A stretch of DNA of 64,000 bases from Neckera pumila (taxonomy: Eukaryota; Streptophyta; Bryopsida; Hypnales; Neckeraceae), in assembly GCA_963969595.1 (NCBI GenBank), contig OZ018416.1, positions 3,798,065-3,862,064 of the forward strand. Direction: 5' to 3'. The translations under genes and the position numbers were made by a program. Numbering within the stretch: position 1 is the stretch's first letter; each line of letters starts with the position of its first letter. The notes under the pieces are model-generated. The model did not search any database and was not told the DNA's origin. It saw nothing but the letters and a program-made list of their open reading frames with translations. Of the stretch, positions 47,690 through 58,690 are shown in pieces.

Positions 47690-47721
47690 ACCCAGAAGAT
47701 GCAAGTTTGCATCTTCTGGGT
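47690..47721. other. Perfect 15 bp hairpin in the Harbinger-type element
   Basis: ACCCAGAAGATGCAA and TTGCATCTTCTGGGT with a 2 nt loop; pairing resumes further out (TGTCACTATAT... with ...ACATAGTGACA). MITEs of this type can give rise to small RNAs. Confidence 0.7.
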
Positions 47722-47845
47722 ACATAGTGACAAAGGTGACTTCTCTTGAAAAGTATATTTAAAAAAAAATGAGGGGTACACATATCATCCTTCGATTGGT
47801 AGTTGATTTTTTTTGAGAAGTCTAATTGATCACATCTGTTCAGTA

Positions 47846-48777
47846 TTAACCCCTAAAGGACCAACATGCGATTTTTGGCCGTATAGAAATTTTGGGCAGG
47901 TACGTGTGACTAGAGATATCCATATTTGAGGCTGTAATTTTAATAGAAGGTGGGGGCAAGGAATATCTTCATGTGTACCAAGTTTCATGACATTTCAAAA
48001 TACGAGTCAAAAGTTGTGACCTAATATGTTACTTTTTTTCGTAACCGGGCAGTTTGGGCAGATAAAAAAAAATCATTTTTTCTGGAATTTTTTTTTTGAA
48101 ATTGGTTCTCTACATTTATATATACTTAAAAAGCTTTGAGTCACTCCATTTCAATCAATGGGTCAAAAGTTATGAGGGTTTTTGGTTCGCGGGCAGTTAT
48201 GGATTCTCTACTCTAAAAAAAACTTTAAAGTCATTTTTTTAACTCAATTTTCAATATTTTTGGAAAAAAATAAAATCCTAGGATGTAGATTGATTATTAC
48301 AACATTACAACCGTTGGGATTGGCATTTTTAAATTCCATGATTAAATTTTTAACAATTTAGTATTTTGAGTCATTTTCTACTTCTTTCTACTTGCTATTT
48401 TTTTCCTATATGTTGTACAATTCCAAATGATGTGAAATTTTTCATGCATATAGACAACTTGTTTAGGAAACTGAATTTAAAGAAGCACCACCTTTATCGG
48501 CATTTTATCATTGAAAAGTGAGCTTGCAAAGTGCAGCTGTCCGGTTTTTTGCAGGATTGAAAAAATGGTTTTCAAGACTTTGAATGCTTATATCTTATGA
48601 TCCACACGGTGGAATTTTCTGAAATTTTTACCACATGTTTTCAGAATATCATACTACAAGATCCTACGGTTACATGTGTCAAAAATTGTTTTTTTCCAAA
48701 AATTTGGTAGTTGTATTAGAAATGGCAGTTTTGGAGCGTTTTTGGTGATTACATAGTCGTGAAACTTTAGGGGTTAA
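47846..48777 (+). mobile_element. TTAA element, family 1 (A to B), well preserved
   Basis: 932 bp with intact ends TTAACCCCTAAAG and CTTTAGGGGTTAA. Almost base for base the same as 61734-62660, the closest pair in the window by eye. Layout: TTTTGGGCAGGTACGTGTGA, ACGAGTCAAAAGTTGTGACC, CGGGCAGTTTGGGCAG, GGGTCAAAAGTTATGAGGG, GCGGGCAGTTATGG, CATACTACAAGATCCTACGG, GAAATGGCAGTTTTGGAGCG. No open frame of note. Confidence 0.92.
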
Positions 48778-49095
48778 CAATGAAAACATTTATTGTTTGT
48801 TTGTGATAAATTCCCCACCCACCCATTTGTAATTTCAAACTGCAACTTTTAGATGCAATTGATATAGAATATATATGTATACCCGTACTTGTATATGTAC
48901 TCCATATTACATATCTATATCATATAATTTACGTGTATTCGTATTCATATCTATATCCTAGAGCGACGGCCAAGATTGCCTCTTGCAACGGTGATCAACG
49001 GTGATTTTTCACTTTATAAATTGGTGATCAACGGTGATCAAGAGGGGGGAATTTTTTCCCAATAAATCAACAGCTCCAGATTTTTGCCAAAACAA

Positions 49096-49120
49096 GGGGG
49101 GGGGGGGGGGGGGGGGGGGG
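49096..49120 (+). repeat. Poly-G run of 25 bases
   Basis: Uninterrupted G tract inside the right part of the Harbinger-type element; its exact length may be a sequencing or assembly artefact. Confidence 0.8.
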
Positions 49121-49505
49121 ATTGAATTGGACAACACCGTTTGCATCTTTTGGGTACATAGTTGCCAATGGCATTTTCTAGGGCTCTTCACATGATAGCC
49201 TCCACTCAACATTTTGGTGCGATTTATTGAGCATGGAACAATATATTGGAAGTCTAGATTCTCTGTCGATGACGACAGCTGATGGGGGTGGAGGTGGTTC
49301 CTGGGTTCGCTCAGAAAAGTGTGCTAAGAACTAAAATAGATTCACTTGGGAATTTGAAAAAAGAAGAACATGTTTGCTGTTCATGGATCCATTGCTGCAT
49401 TAGGGGCGCGGTGGTAATGAGGCCCAACCCGCCCTCCTTCGGCAATAGACTTGGGCTTGACATGTTGATGGGGACTTTCCAATGTCCGCATTGGAGTTGC
49501 TCTTA

Positions 49506-50857
49506 TTAGTCCTTCCCCTTCTATAGTTTTATTTGAGTGCATGTAATTGAAGTTGTACATTTTACGATTCACGGGTGTCCCATCAACAATAAGATCATTG
49601 ACTTCTAACGCTCAATTCCACCATTTTTGAAGACTTGAGGTGTTTTGGTGAGTGGTTTTGTTTCTTTTCTTTTTCTATGGGTACATGTTTATGATGTCTA
49701 AACGTTATCAAATACTAGAAAACGTGCAAGGGAACTACACTTAATTGCGACCTTGTTCTAAAACTACCCCCTACATATTCTTGTCAAAATTATACACTCT
49801 CTATTTACACAAGCCTAGGGTCAATTTTGGATTAACTTATTTTGAATGCTTTCTAAATTTATAGTTTATTCATATGGCGGCTAAAAATTGTAGGCTAAGA
49901 GTATCTAAAATAAAAATTTGAGTTCTAAAAAGATCCAATAAAGACATAGATAGTTTATAAATAGTTGTCATTCTTCAATTGCTTAATAGATGACTTTAGA
50001 TGATATTACATTAAGGTAAGATGTAATCAATTCTTCAGTACAAGTGGTGGACGGGGTGGGGGGAGAATAATTGTCCATGTTAAATTCTTATTTACTCTAT
50101 ATGAAAGTGGTGATAGATATAAAGAATATTTTTCCAACTCTCTGTTTGAGCTTAATAGTTGTTTAAACTAATAGTTGATAAAAAAATTGCCAAAATCATA
50201 AGTGAAGAGTTGTTGAAATTAATTGATATACTTCAAATTCTTAATATATATACTTTGACTTTTCATTCATCTACCAACCTTTATAACTATAAAATTTCAC
50301 TCTTTGTATATAAATGACTAAGAAAGTTTTTGTGAAAGATGTCAACATCCATGTGCCAGTAGCAAGAACTCTTCATGCTATGCACTAAATAAATTCTTAG
50401 AGATAGATAAATTTTGGTTTATAAATAGTATTTCAGTTCAAGCATGATCAATTTTACACTTCATCTTGATATTGGCAATAATGTGAAAAAGCTTTACACT
50501 TTTTGTTGTTAAATAAATCAAGCAGAAAAGAGTGCTTAAATAGATGCTTGCATGGCATTTGTCAATTTCAAAAAAAAAATGTTGCAAATTCTTATGTCTT
50601 GATGGAAATGTACAAATTTGCTAGGGACCATACTTCATAAAAACTTTAAAACCAACCATTGGTCTAATTTTTTCCTTTCTAACAAAACTTTCTCTACATA
50701 AATTATTTTGGTACTTTGACACATATAATAAGAAATTTTGCATTCATAGTATATCATGTTGATCATGTCATAGTTTTAGCTTATCATACCAAAACTTAAG
50801 TACTAAAAATGTTAACTAATGAATTTTAGGTGGAATTCAAAGTTATATACTTCTAAG
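49506..50857. other. AT-rich intergenic, no gene
   Basis: No open frame, repeat pair or element end recognised in about 1.35 kb. Confidence 0.45.
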
Positions 50858-52308
50858 TTCACTCCTAAAGGATCAAACAACTTTTTTTTGGCAACATAGC
50901 AATTTTGGGCAGCTCACTACAAATGGAAATTTTATTTTATTTCTTTGAAATTTTCACATAACATGTGCCCAAGGAGTAGCTTTAAGGCCCAACAATTTTC
51001 AAAACTTTTGACTATATGATTAAAAAGTTACTGGATAATATGTCATTTTCAACGGTCGGCGAGTAGCTCAATTTTTTTTTTTAAATTCACCTTTAAAAAA
51101 ATAAAATTTGAAATTGGTTTTCTAGATTTATATATATGTGAAATTCTTTTAATTATTTCATTTTGATTTAAGAGATGAAAGTTATGAGGTGTTCTAGTTT
51201 GCAGGCAATTATGGATTCCCTGTTCTAAAATAAACTTTGAAGTCCTTTTTTTAACTCAATTTTTAATATTTTTTGAAAAAATAAAATCACAAGATGTACT
51301 TCCTCCATTCCAAAATGATTGTCCATTATTTCAAATTTAGTTATATAAAGATGCAATTCATGAAATAATTAGTATGTCACAATAAAAATTTTAGTTAGAT
51401 GAAGACACAATTCATAAAATAGTCAATGCCAATTTCACAAAGATACAATTCATGAAATAGTTAGGTTTAGTTATATAAGCTACTTACAACAAGTTGCTCA
51501 AGAAAAATCTAACCGTAATCTATCTTCACAAAATCTTCACATGGTACAAAGACAAGATGGAAAACAATGTGTTGCCATGCTTAGTATTAATTTTTGGTGG
51601 GAAATCGTAAGCTAGCGGGTGATTTATCTTAAGAACTTGCAACCTCAATTTTTCCGCTTTAAGTAGTTCATACTTTAAATTGATATTGCCATTTTTGCAA
51701 ACCGCTGAGCAAATTAAGAATTAATCTACATGTTTGCATTCATTACTTTATCAAATTTTCAAATTTCACCTTAATCTTGAGAAAAGTTTTCCATGGGACA
51801 ATCATTTCAGGACGGAGGGAGTAGTTTGTTTATTACAACATTTCAACCATAGGAATTGACATTTTTCAATTCCAGAATTAAATTCTCAAAAATTTAGTGT
51901 TTTGAATCATTCTCTACTTCTTTCTATCTACTATTTTTTTCCTATATGTTGTACAATTCCAAATGATCTAAAATTTTTCAAGCATGCAGCCAACTTGCTT
52001 TGATGAATGAATCTAAAGAGTAAACACCATTTTGGACATTTTTTCATACAAATGTGACCTTGTGAAGTGCAGCTGCTCGTTTTTTGTGCAAGGCAAAAAA
52101 AAAAAAATTTTGTCGATTCAAACGCTGCAATCTATAGAATGGAAAATTTGGAAATTTTTCTACATCTTTTCAAACCAGCTTACTACAAGATCCTACGGTT
52201 CCATGTGCCCAAAAATGTTTTTTTTTCTAAAAGTTTGATACTTATACTAGAAATGGCAGTTTTGGAGCGATTTTGGTGAAAACATAGTCTCTGACCTTTA
52301 GGGGTTAA
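50858..52308 (+). mobile_element. TTAA element, family 1b (A to B), carrying a Stowaway MITE
   Basis: 1451 bp; the element is about 925 bp without the insertion at 51299-51821. The left end is worn (TTCACTCCTAAAGGATC), the right end intact (CTTTAGGGGTTAA). The interior matches 33950-34900 (GGGCAGCTCACTAC, AAGGAGTAGCTTTAAGGCCC). Confidence 0.85.
51299..51821. mobile_element. Stowaway-type MITE (Tc1/mariner)
   Basis: 523 bp, flanked by TA (51297-51298 and 51822-51823). Ends CTTCCTCCATTCCAAAATG and, reverse complemented, CTCCCTCCGTCCTGAAATG, the Stowaway consensus CTCCCTCCGTCCCAAAAT with few changes; the repeat extends on through ATTGTCC. Homologous TTAA elements show the unoccupied site (GGATGTAGATTGATTATTAC in 47846-48777). 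Imperfect internal repeats contain ATGCAATTCATGAAATA. Confidence 0.93.
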
Positions 52309-53518
52309 TTTGGCCAGATTTTAAAAGATTTTTTCACACTTCATCAGATTGATAAGTTCTAAAAATCTTGGTTAATTCCAACTATATTTTTAAATGCTTT
52401 AAGAATTTGAGTATAATATATGCCATAGGTCATTCAGATTTTGTCCAAAACTCTGATGTACACCCAAAATTGTCATCGATAGTAAAGTTGTTGCATCGAA
52501 ATTCTTGTCCACAATGAAGATAAAATTCTAAAAGGAATATTATCAAAACATCAAGACTTAGTGTGGATTTATGATACATTTATGTTTAGTATAACTATGA
52601 ACATTAATATTTTTTTATAAAGGACTCATATAAGGTAGGGATTCCCAAAAGCGTCACTAATTCAAAAGGATTATCTTACTAAATGTACATCTAATTAATG
52701 AATATTTTTCTCCATTAAAGAAATTTTCTTAGAACATGTATAAAAAGAAACTTTGACCCTTTATAACTTTTGCATGGAATATCCAAAGGAAACATTTTAT
52801 GGTGCGTTGAAATCCTCTTTCAATTGCCACCAAGAAAATATAAAAATATGATGAATTTAATAATAATGATTATGAATTATAATAAAAAAAGTGACACATT
52901 TTGGAATCCCTAACTGGATGCATGCTGAAGGACAGTGGAGTCTCCTTTCACGAGCCAATAATATATAATTAATGAATAAATAAATAACTATAGTAACTAC
53001 AATAACTCTGGTCAATTGCAACTAGTGACTATTATAGGTGCACACCACATAATGGTGTAAAACTTAAAACACATGAAAACTCTCTATGGCATTTGGAAGA
53101 TTAGTATTGTATTATTACTTAAACAAAATAGTGAAATTAGGTTGCATTAATATTGAGATTGCTTAATCCCATGCTTAACCCCCAAAAGTTACCTCATGAC
53201 TCACTACTTGTCTATGTAGAGGTGCATGCAACTCTCTAAATTGGGCCTTCAACTAGTGCACCAACCCATACCACATACATGGTTTTGGATTGATGAAAAT
53301 TACTACATCCTTGTATAGTACTGGTACATGTTTATATAATGCAAAATGTCAAGAAATTAGTAAGGGGCCACCTACTTTCACTGTTCAGTTTTGTTGTATG
53401 GGTGTTACTCGCAACCTCCATTTAAATTACATACTAGAAGTCAATGAGCCATATACAACCTCTACCTACAATCACAATGAATCTCCATTTTAAATTCCAG
53501 GGTTATTTGAGGCCCAAT
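52309..53518. other. AT-rich intergenic, no gene
   Basis: Nothing recognised beyond short low-complexity AT tracts. Confidence 0.45.
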
Positions 53519-53690
53519 TTAATTCCTAAAGGATTGTTGTCCCTTTGAGAGACAAATGGGAATTACGGGCAAGTACCTACTGAAATTTTGTCCTGATTTT
53601 TTGAGACTTCTTATGAAAGATAGAAAAAATGATTTGCTTTGTGGGAATATATATATTTTTCAATCAGTGCCTAGGAACAAAAGTTACTTT
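53519..53690 (+). mobile_element. TTAA element, family 2, end-A fragment
   Basis: Starts TTAATTCCTAAAGGATTG and continues like the end-A part of family 2 up to TGCCTAGGAACAAAAGTTAC, after which similarity stops. No right end. A short CCTAACCCTAACCCTAA stretch follows at 53709-53725. Confidence 0.65.
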
Positions 53691-53982
53691 AGTCTTGTAA
53701 CTCTAAATCCTAACCCTAACCCTAATAAGGTATGTGGACCTCGGATTGGAAGTTGAAATGAATGCTATCTGCACATTTTAGATGTCAGTTTTGAGTGCAC
53801 CGACATACCTTGGTTCCAATCTGGACGCTGAAGCACACATTCTCAGATCTGGGACTCATATTAAGTTATAGTGTGGTGCTCATTGCTCTCTCAGGTGGTC
53901 CAAGCATCAAATGACAAAATCCTAGAGAAAAATCTTGTACATGTACGACTTCAATCAGGCATGAAAATTTCCCATCTTCAAA

Positions 53983-53994
53983 AATAAAATAAAA
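53983..53994 (+). mobile_element. A-rich micro-insertion, 12 bp
   Basis: AATAAAATAAAA between perfect 14 bp direct repeats TTCCCATCTTCAAA (53969-53982 and 53995-54008): apparently only the tail of a retroposon. Replication slippage is an alternative. Confidence 0.45.
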
Positions 53995-54074
53995 TTCCCA
54001 TCTTCAAATCTGCTGCAGAATTGCTGTGACTGGTGTATTTGAGTTATCTGAGTGGATGCTCTTCAAGCGATCAA

Positions 54075-54508
54075 TTAACCCCTAAGTGGTTTTGAGGACA
54101 CATTGTGTCCTCTGGATTCATACATGACCCGTTTTCGCCAAATACTATGAAGTATTGGTCAAATATGTAAACTACAAAATCGAAGTGTAATAGTCATTGA
54201 TTTTCATATGTTTTTAGAAAAATATTGTGATGCTTGTTGTTGAAATGAGATGATGTCAAAAATGCAAAAGTGTGTATTTTTAGAGAAATACGTGTATTGG
54301 AGATACAACTTCACAATATTTACAAAATTAGTAACATGTCCAATGTAGCCAAAAAGTGTGTAGTTCGATAGAAGACTTCAATGCGCATTCAACAATAAAT
54401 AAATAAAAATTAAATGGATAGTACACCATTCACATGTAAGGTTGCATACATTGCCCTTACTGTATATACAGATGCCTTGAAAGACACCCAAAACCACTTA
54501 GGGGTTAA
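54075..54508. mobile_element. TTAA element, family 6, compact with perfect 20 bp ends
   Basis: 434 bp with perfect 20 bp terminal inverted repeats TTAACCCCTAAGTGGTTTTG. The interior does not resemble families 1-4. Repeat X begins at its right-hand TTAA, so the element appears to have landed on that TTAA. No coding frame. Confidence 0.9.
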
Positions 54509-54690
54509 GAGCTGATTGACTGCCTTTGGGGGAAGAAAAAATAGAATTGGCATCAAACCCAGGTCGTTTCATATTTTTGGGACCTTTGTGGAGTTTTTGA
54601 AGTTGAAACATACTGGTCATTAGAAGCGACCACCTTTTCAAAAGTACATTGTTGGTTCATTGAAGAAAGCAAAATGTTCATGTGTCATGT
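54505..54690 (+). repeat. Repeat X, copy 2
   Basis: Starts TTAAGAGCTGATTGAC; shares GAATTGGCAT.AA.CCCA, GGACCTTTGTGG, AAGCGACCACC and AAAGTACATTGTTGG with the other two copies. Confidence 0.6.
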
Positions 54691-55422
54691 TCGCTTTTAG
54701 AGCAGACTATCTTAGTCACTTGATTATCCACCTCGAGCAAATACACCGCCAAAGAAAAATGGTCAAAGGGATCCATGACAGGGTTTTCATTTCATTTTTT
54801 ATGAAGTGCCAAAGTGGCAATATAAAATGTTCCAAAGTGGTGCTCCGAATTTCAACATTCATCCACAGATTGGGTAGAAAATATCACATTATTTAGCACA
54901 TATGGTATGTCCATAATTCTATTTCATCCACACTCTAGTGATTTCATCCAAGATTTTTTTAAATTCAAAGTATTCTAGAAAAAACTTCACGGTTTGTTGA
55001 CATTTTTCAGCCATATGATTTTTCTCTAGTACAATCTAGCACTAGAAAGTCCCCCAAAAGACCCTAGTCCACATGTCAAATTTTGGCTTGTGGTCAAAAT
55101 TTCCTAGACCAATATCATTCTAAAATGTTTTGTATCTAAATTTTTTGAAATTTCGAGATATGAAATTATGAAATCTTCATTTTCACAAACAATTTATGCC
55201 AGGATGATAAAATATGCACTCATATCCATATCCATAATTGTAATCATAATTGCAAATCATAAATCAAACTTGTATTCAAATGTCTATATTGTATTCTTAT
55301 ACACAATTTTCATATACGTTATATATCGTATTCATATACATGGAAAGGAGGCTTTAATTTTTTAGAAAATGTAGATGGTGTTTTATTGAATAGGGTTAGT
55401 TGATGTTTTTGAGGTGATAGTA
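54691..55422. other. AT-rich intergenic, no gene
   Basis: A 78-codon plus-strand frame (54660-54896) overlaps the end of repeat X and resembles nothing known. The stretch 55210-55345 is built of CATAT/ATTCAT-like low-complexity sequence. Confidence 0.4.
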
Positions 55423-56010
55423 AGGGTCCGTTCCCACCTGGTGTTTGCAAACTCCATGTGTTAAAAGATAAAACCTCCGCCTTAGTAGGAAATCATCTTT
55501 TTTTACGGGAGTCAAGTTCAGAACTATTGTACTACAGGAGTATTTGTTTGTTGGTTGTTTGCTATTCTCACATACCTCGAACTTAACACCAACTGGTATT
55601 AATTACTTAACACCAAATATTATTAATCCAATATGATCGTTCACGATCTGAAACAACCGATTCAAGAAATTGGACCTTCAATTCGAGGAGCCTTGAACAG
55701 GACCTGAAACAACCAGTGCAAAAAATTGAAGCTTCAAGGAGCCGTGTAGATTGTGTGGCTGTATCGGAGCTTCGGACCTCAAGGCTGGCTCCATATCCAA
55801 CAATCTCATCTTCAAGCTAGTCAAAATTCCGAATTCTTCTCCAACCAGTGGACGTAGTGAAGATTCTGATGCTGCAAATTTCTGGGATTACTTCTTTGTG
55901 CTGGGAACAAAGCTTGAAACAACCGCTACTACTTCTGAAGCTGCTGCAACGCTCTTAGGTTTCACGTCCAAGTTCCGAGCAGGCAGTGCTTCGGGAGTCA
56001 AATCTAGGGG

Positions 56011-56046
56011 AAAGTGTTCGTTTGTTCAAAAAATAAAAATAAAAAA
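56011..56046 (+). mobile_element. Possible A-tailed micro-retroposon
   Basis: GTTCGTTTGTTCAAAAAATA with (AAAAAT)n tail between imperfect repeats ATCTAGGGG (from 56002) and AACTAGGGG (to about 56053). Tail type agrees with the others; the flanking repeat is short. Confidence 0.35.
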
Positions 56047-56511
56047 CTAGGGGTTGCTCCAAAGCAGATGCTGGTCGCAGCTACCGTAGAAGAAGATTAA
56101 CGAGTACATGTTAATCGAAGCTTCGATTTCTTGGACCGATTGTGTCTGCATCGGAGGTGTCGAAGTAGTCTTCCTCGTCTTCGTGAACTGCTGTTGGGTT
56201 TCGTCTTTGGTGAAACTGAAATGTTCTCCGCAAGTCCAAAAAATTCAACAGTGTACCAGATAGCAACGGTAGTTTTAGATAACACGTACACACAAGCAAC
56301 AATACATAACAACGCCCGGGTTCAACGGAAATCTTCAAATTTCAGAGATTCTAATGTTACGAAAAATCTGGCAAGTTTCTCGTGATTACTCCGGAAACTA
56401 CGTAATATCTCCGCTCTTACACCCCCGACACCTCAGCTTCCAGTTAAGATCGGCATTTACTAAACAACGTGAGTGGGAACACAACAGTAAATTATGATGT
56501 AAGAGCAGCTG

Positions 56512-57094
56512 TTAACCCCTAAAGTCCCAAGGCCATTTTTCTGTCAAAAATCACTCAAAACTGCTACTTTTGTTGCGTTCATCTAAAAGATCAGAAATTT
56601 TATTTTCTTTAGAAACTAACTGTAGGATCTTATACTACACTTTTTACAGATCATGTAGTAAAAATTTTGTGATGTTTGACCGTACGGATTGAAAGATATC
56701 AGCATTCAAAGTGAAAGAATTTTTTTTTTCAAGAAGATGCTCTAATTGCCCGAAAAACAAGATTGTCCATAACTTTCTCATAAAAAGTCCAAATGAAATG
56801 AATCAAAGCTTCCCAAATAGGCAAAACTATAATCTATAAGGAAAAAAAATCAAAAAAATTTAATTTAATTTTTTGCAAAATTTTTTTGCTGCCCCTTCTC
56901 CCTGTTTTGAGCTTATTTGGGCATAACTTTTGCTCCCGGGCACCGATTGAAATAAAAATTACATTCCCCAAAAGCTAATAAGTTTTTCTATCTTATGTAA
57001 AAGTTTCAAAAAATTTCATTAAAAATTGAGCTCATAGGAACCTGCCCAAAATCCATTTTGTCCCCCGTAGGGACAATGGGACTTTAGGGGTTAA
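56512..57094 (-). mobile_element. TTAA element, family 2 (B to A), short form
   Basis: 583 bp with perfect ends TTAACCCCTAAAGTCCCA and TGGGACTTTAGGGGTTAA. It lacks about 330 bp of the central part present at 59984-60894. Modules GGGCATAACTTTTGCTCCCG and GATTGTCCATAACTTTCTCA are clear. Confidence 0.92.
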
Positions 57095-57125
57095 GAGCAC
57101 CCGTAAGACTAGGTGGGAACGGGCC

Positions 57126-57268
57126 TTAAAGTAGGAGGTCCTTAAATGGAGCGGGTACTAAATGCGTCCCCTATCTAGGAATGAGTGATATATTCTCTGA
57201 AAAATCTACAACAATCATTGATGAGGTAGGTGGGCTTAAATGGTCGGTTTATGGACCTCCTACCTTAA
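57126..57268. mobile_element. 143 bp hairpin element with TTAA ends
   Basis: Ends TTAAAGTAGGAGGTCC and, reverse complemented, TTAAGGTAGGAGGTCC (one mismatch in 16). It abuts the right terminus of the 1.7 kb element. Related ends occur at 3165-3247. Confidence 0.7.
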
Positions 57269-58469
57269 TACGTAGCTTAATTCTAGGTAAGGGCGCATAC
57301 CCTTAGCTTAATGTGTTTGATGCATCAAAACCAAAGTACACATAATACTTTATCTTATAATCATTCAAATAATCATTCAAGCATAATATATAATCTTCCT
57401 TCCCCTGTGTTCCATGATTATGTTCTATCAAGTTTCACTCCAAAATTGCTTTATCTAGTACCAATATAAAGTGCAAAAACACTTCAAAAAATATGTATGC
57501 ATAATTGCATGATCTTATATGTTGCTAACATGACAATGTGTGCAAAAATATCTAAAAGCTTTGACCTACTGGTGGTAGATTGCAATATAGAAGTGTTCAC
57601 AATGAAAATATATATTTTTTGGTACTTTTCTATTCTAGATTGTTTGACTTTAAATCCTCTTAGCTTCAATGTTTTGCACTACAAATTTTGAACACTTTTT
57701 TTAATGTTAGAGAGTTGTGTTGTAAATGTAGATTACAATATTAGGAAAAAAACACTTGGCTTCTACATTCTTAAGAAAATTGTCATGTACAATTAGGTAC
57801 AAGATGGAATTGAAAACAATAATTTAAAATTTAAAATTTGTGAGATTGTTGTACCAAGCAATCCATGCTTTGTGAGACTTTTTGTTTTGAAATTGTGAAA
57901 CCTAAATTCAAAAACAAATTCTATAAGCTATTTTTCAAGTCTCATGATTTGATTACCAACAAATCTATACACTTTTAAATTTCGACATCATCAATCCAAC
58001 TGTAATTAATCAAGAACTTTCATGCACATATAATTATATTCTATACATTTGTTTATTTTAAATCAAAATCTTGAAAAACATTATTGTTGCCCAAATAGGT
58101 GTGACTATTTTTGCTCTGGTGGTATCACTTTTGCTATCACGCATCAATTGGCAAAATAATCCCTCTTGGAAAACTAATATGTCACCATACCTTAAAAAAT
58201 TTCAAAAAAGTGCACTTCAAATTGTGATCATAGGTACAAGCTGGATTTGATTTGTCCACTAAGTGGACAAGTGGTTATTTAGTAGTTAAATTACTTTGAT
58301 GTTTTGTAAAATGTTTTGGAAATTGAAAGCCAATTCCAATATATTTTAGAACAATGTATAAATGAATTTAAAATTTGATAAAAAACTATAAATTTATAGC
58401 TTAATGTCATGTTGAAAAATTCTCAATAATAACATGGGTAAATAACTCCTTTGTTGTCAACATTAGAGA
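57269..58469. other. AT-rich intergenic; possible degenerate TTAA element
   Basis: Around 57410-57610 the text (CCATGATTATGTTCTATCA, GCATGATCTTATATGTTGC) weakly echoes end B of family 1, suggesting a very old copy; no ends can be assigned. No gene seen. Confidence 0.35.
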
Positions 58470-58690
58470 AAATTTCAGCCCATGGAAGGGCTGTTTCAGG
58501 GCTGATCCCCATGTTGGGAACATTTTTGAAAAAAAAAAAAAAAAAAAAAAATTGCTGACGTGGCAATGTTCCAGCCACGTCAGCTGTCTATATGGCATGG
58601 GAACATTCAATGGGAGCAAAGCTCCCAGATTTGGGAGCTTTAGGATAATTGGAGGCCCTCCCTTGGCCTCATTTCTGGTTTAATGTTTAC
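58470..58690. repeat. Inverted-repeat-rich segment with poly-A and GACGTGGC hairpin
   Basis: Contains an A run at 58529-58551 and a perfect 11 bp stem GCTGACGTGGC/GCCACGTCAGC (58554-58564, 58574-58584; 9 nt loop), similar to the inner stem of the MITE at 2731-2922. GGGAGC...GCTCCC palindromes follow at 58612-58641. Possibly a MITE of related type. Confidence 0.4.

Larger units (their letters stand above)
47567..49502. mobile_element. PIF/Harbinger-type non-autonomous element with nested TTAA element
   Basis: Inverted ends GAGCAGCTCCAATGC and, reverse complemented, GAGCAACTCCAATGC, bounded by TTA on both sides (47564-47566 and 49503-49505), the 3 bp target duplication of PIF/Harbinger elements. 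1936 bp in total, of which 47846-48777 is an inserted TTAA element. Strings TTTGCATCTTCTGGGTACAT (about 47706) and TTTGCATCTTTTGGGTACAT (about 49139) recur in the two halves. No transposase or Myb-like frame seen. Confidence 0.75.
55423..57126. mobile_element. 1.7 kb element with inverted ends and GC-richer cargo
   Basis: Inverted termini AAGGGTCCGTTCCCACCT and, reverse complemented, AAGGCCCGTTCCCACCT. The right part contains TTAA element 56512-57094. The interior 55640-56400 is GC-richer than its surroundings and has gene-like frames on both strands: a plus frame with SDAANFWDYFFVLGTKLETT and a minus frame with HEDEEDYFDTSDADTIGP; neither is recognised. A non-autonomous hAT-like element with captured host sequence is one reading. 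No target duplication was found. Confidence 0.5.

Noticed and set aside
46299..53725. Telomere-like strings (AGGTTTAGG near 46305; CCTAACCCTAACCCTAA at 53709) and CCCTAAA in the TTAA-element ends
   Set aside because: Two or three units only, not a tandem telomeric array. The CCCTAAA in element ends belongs to the terminal inverted repeat.
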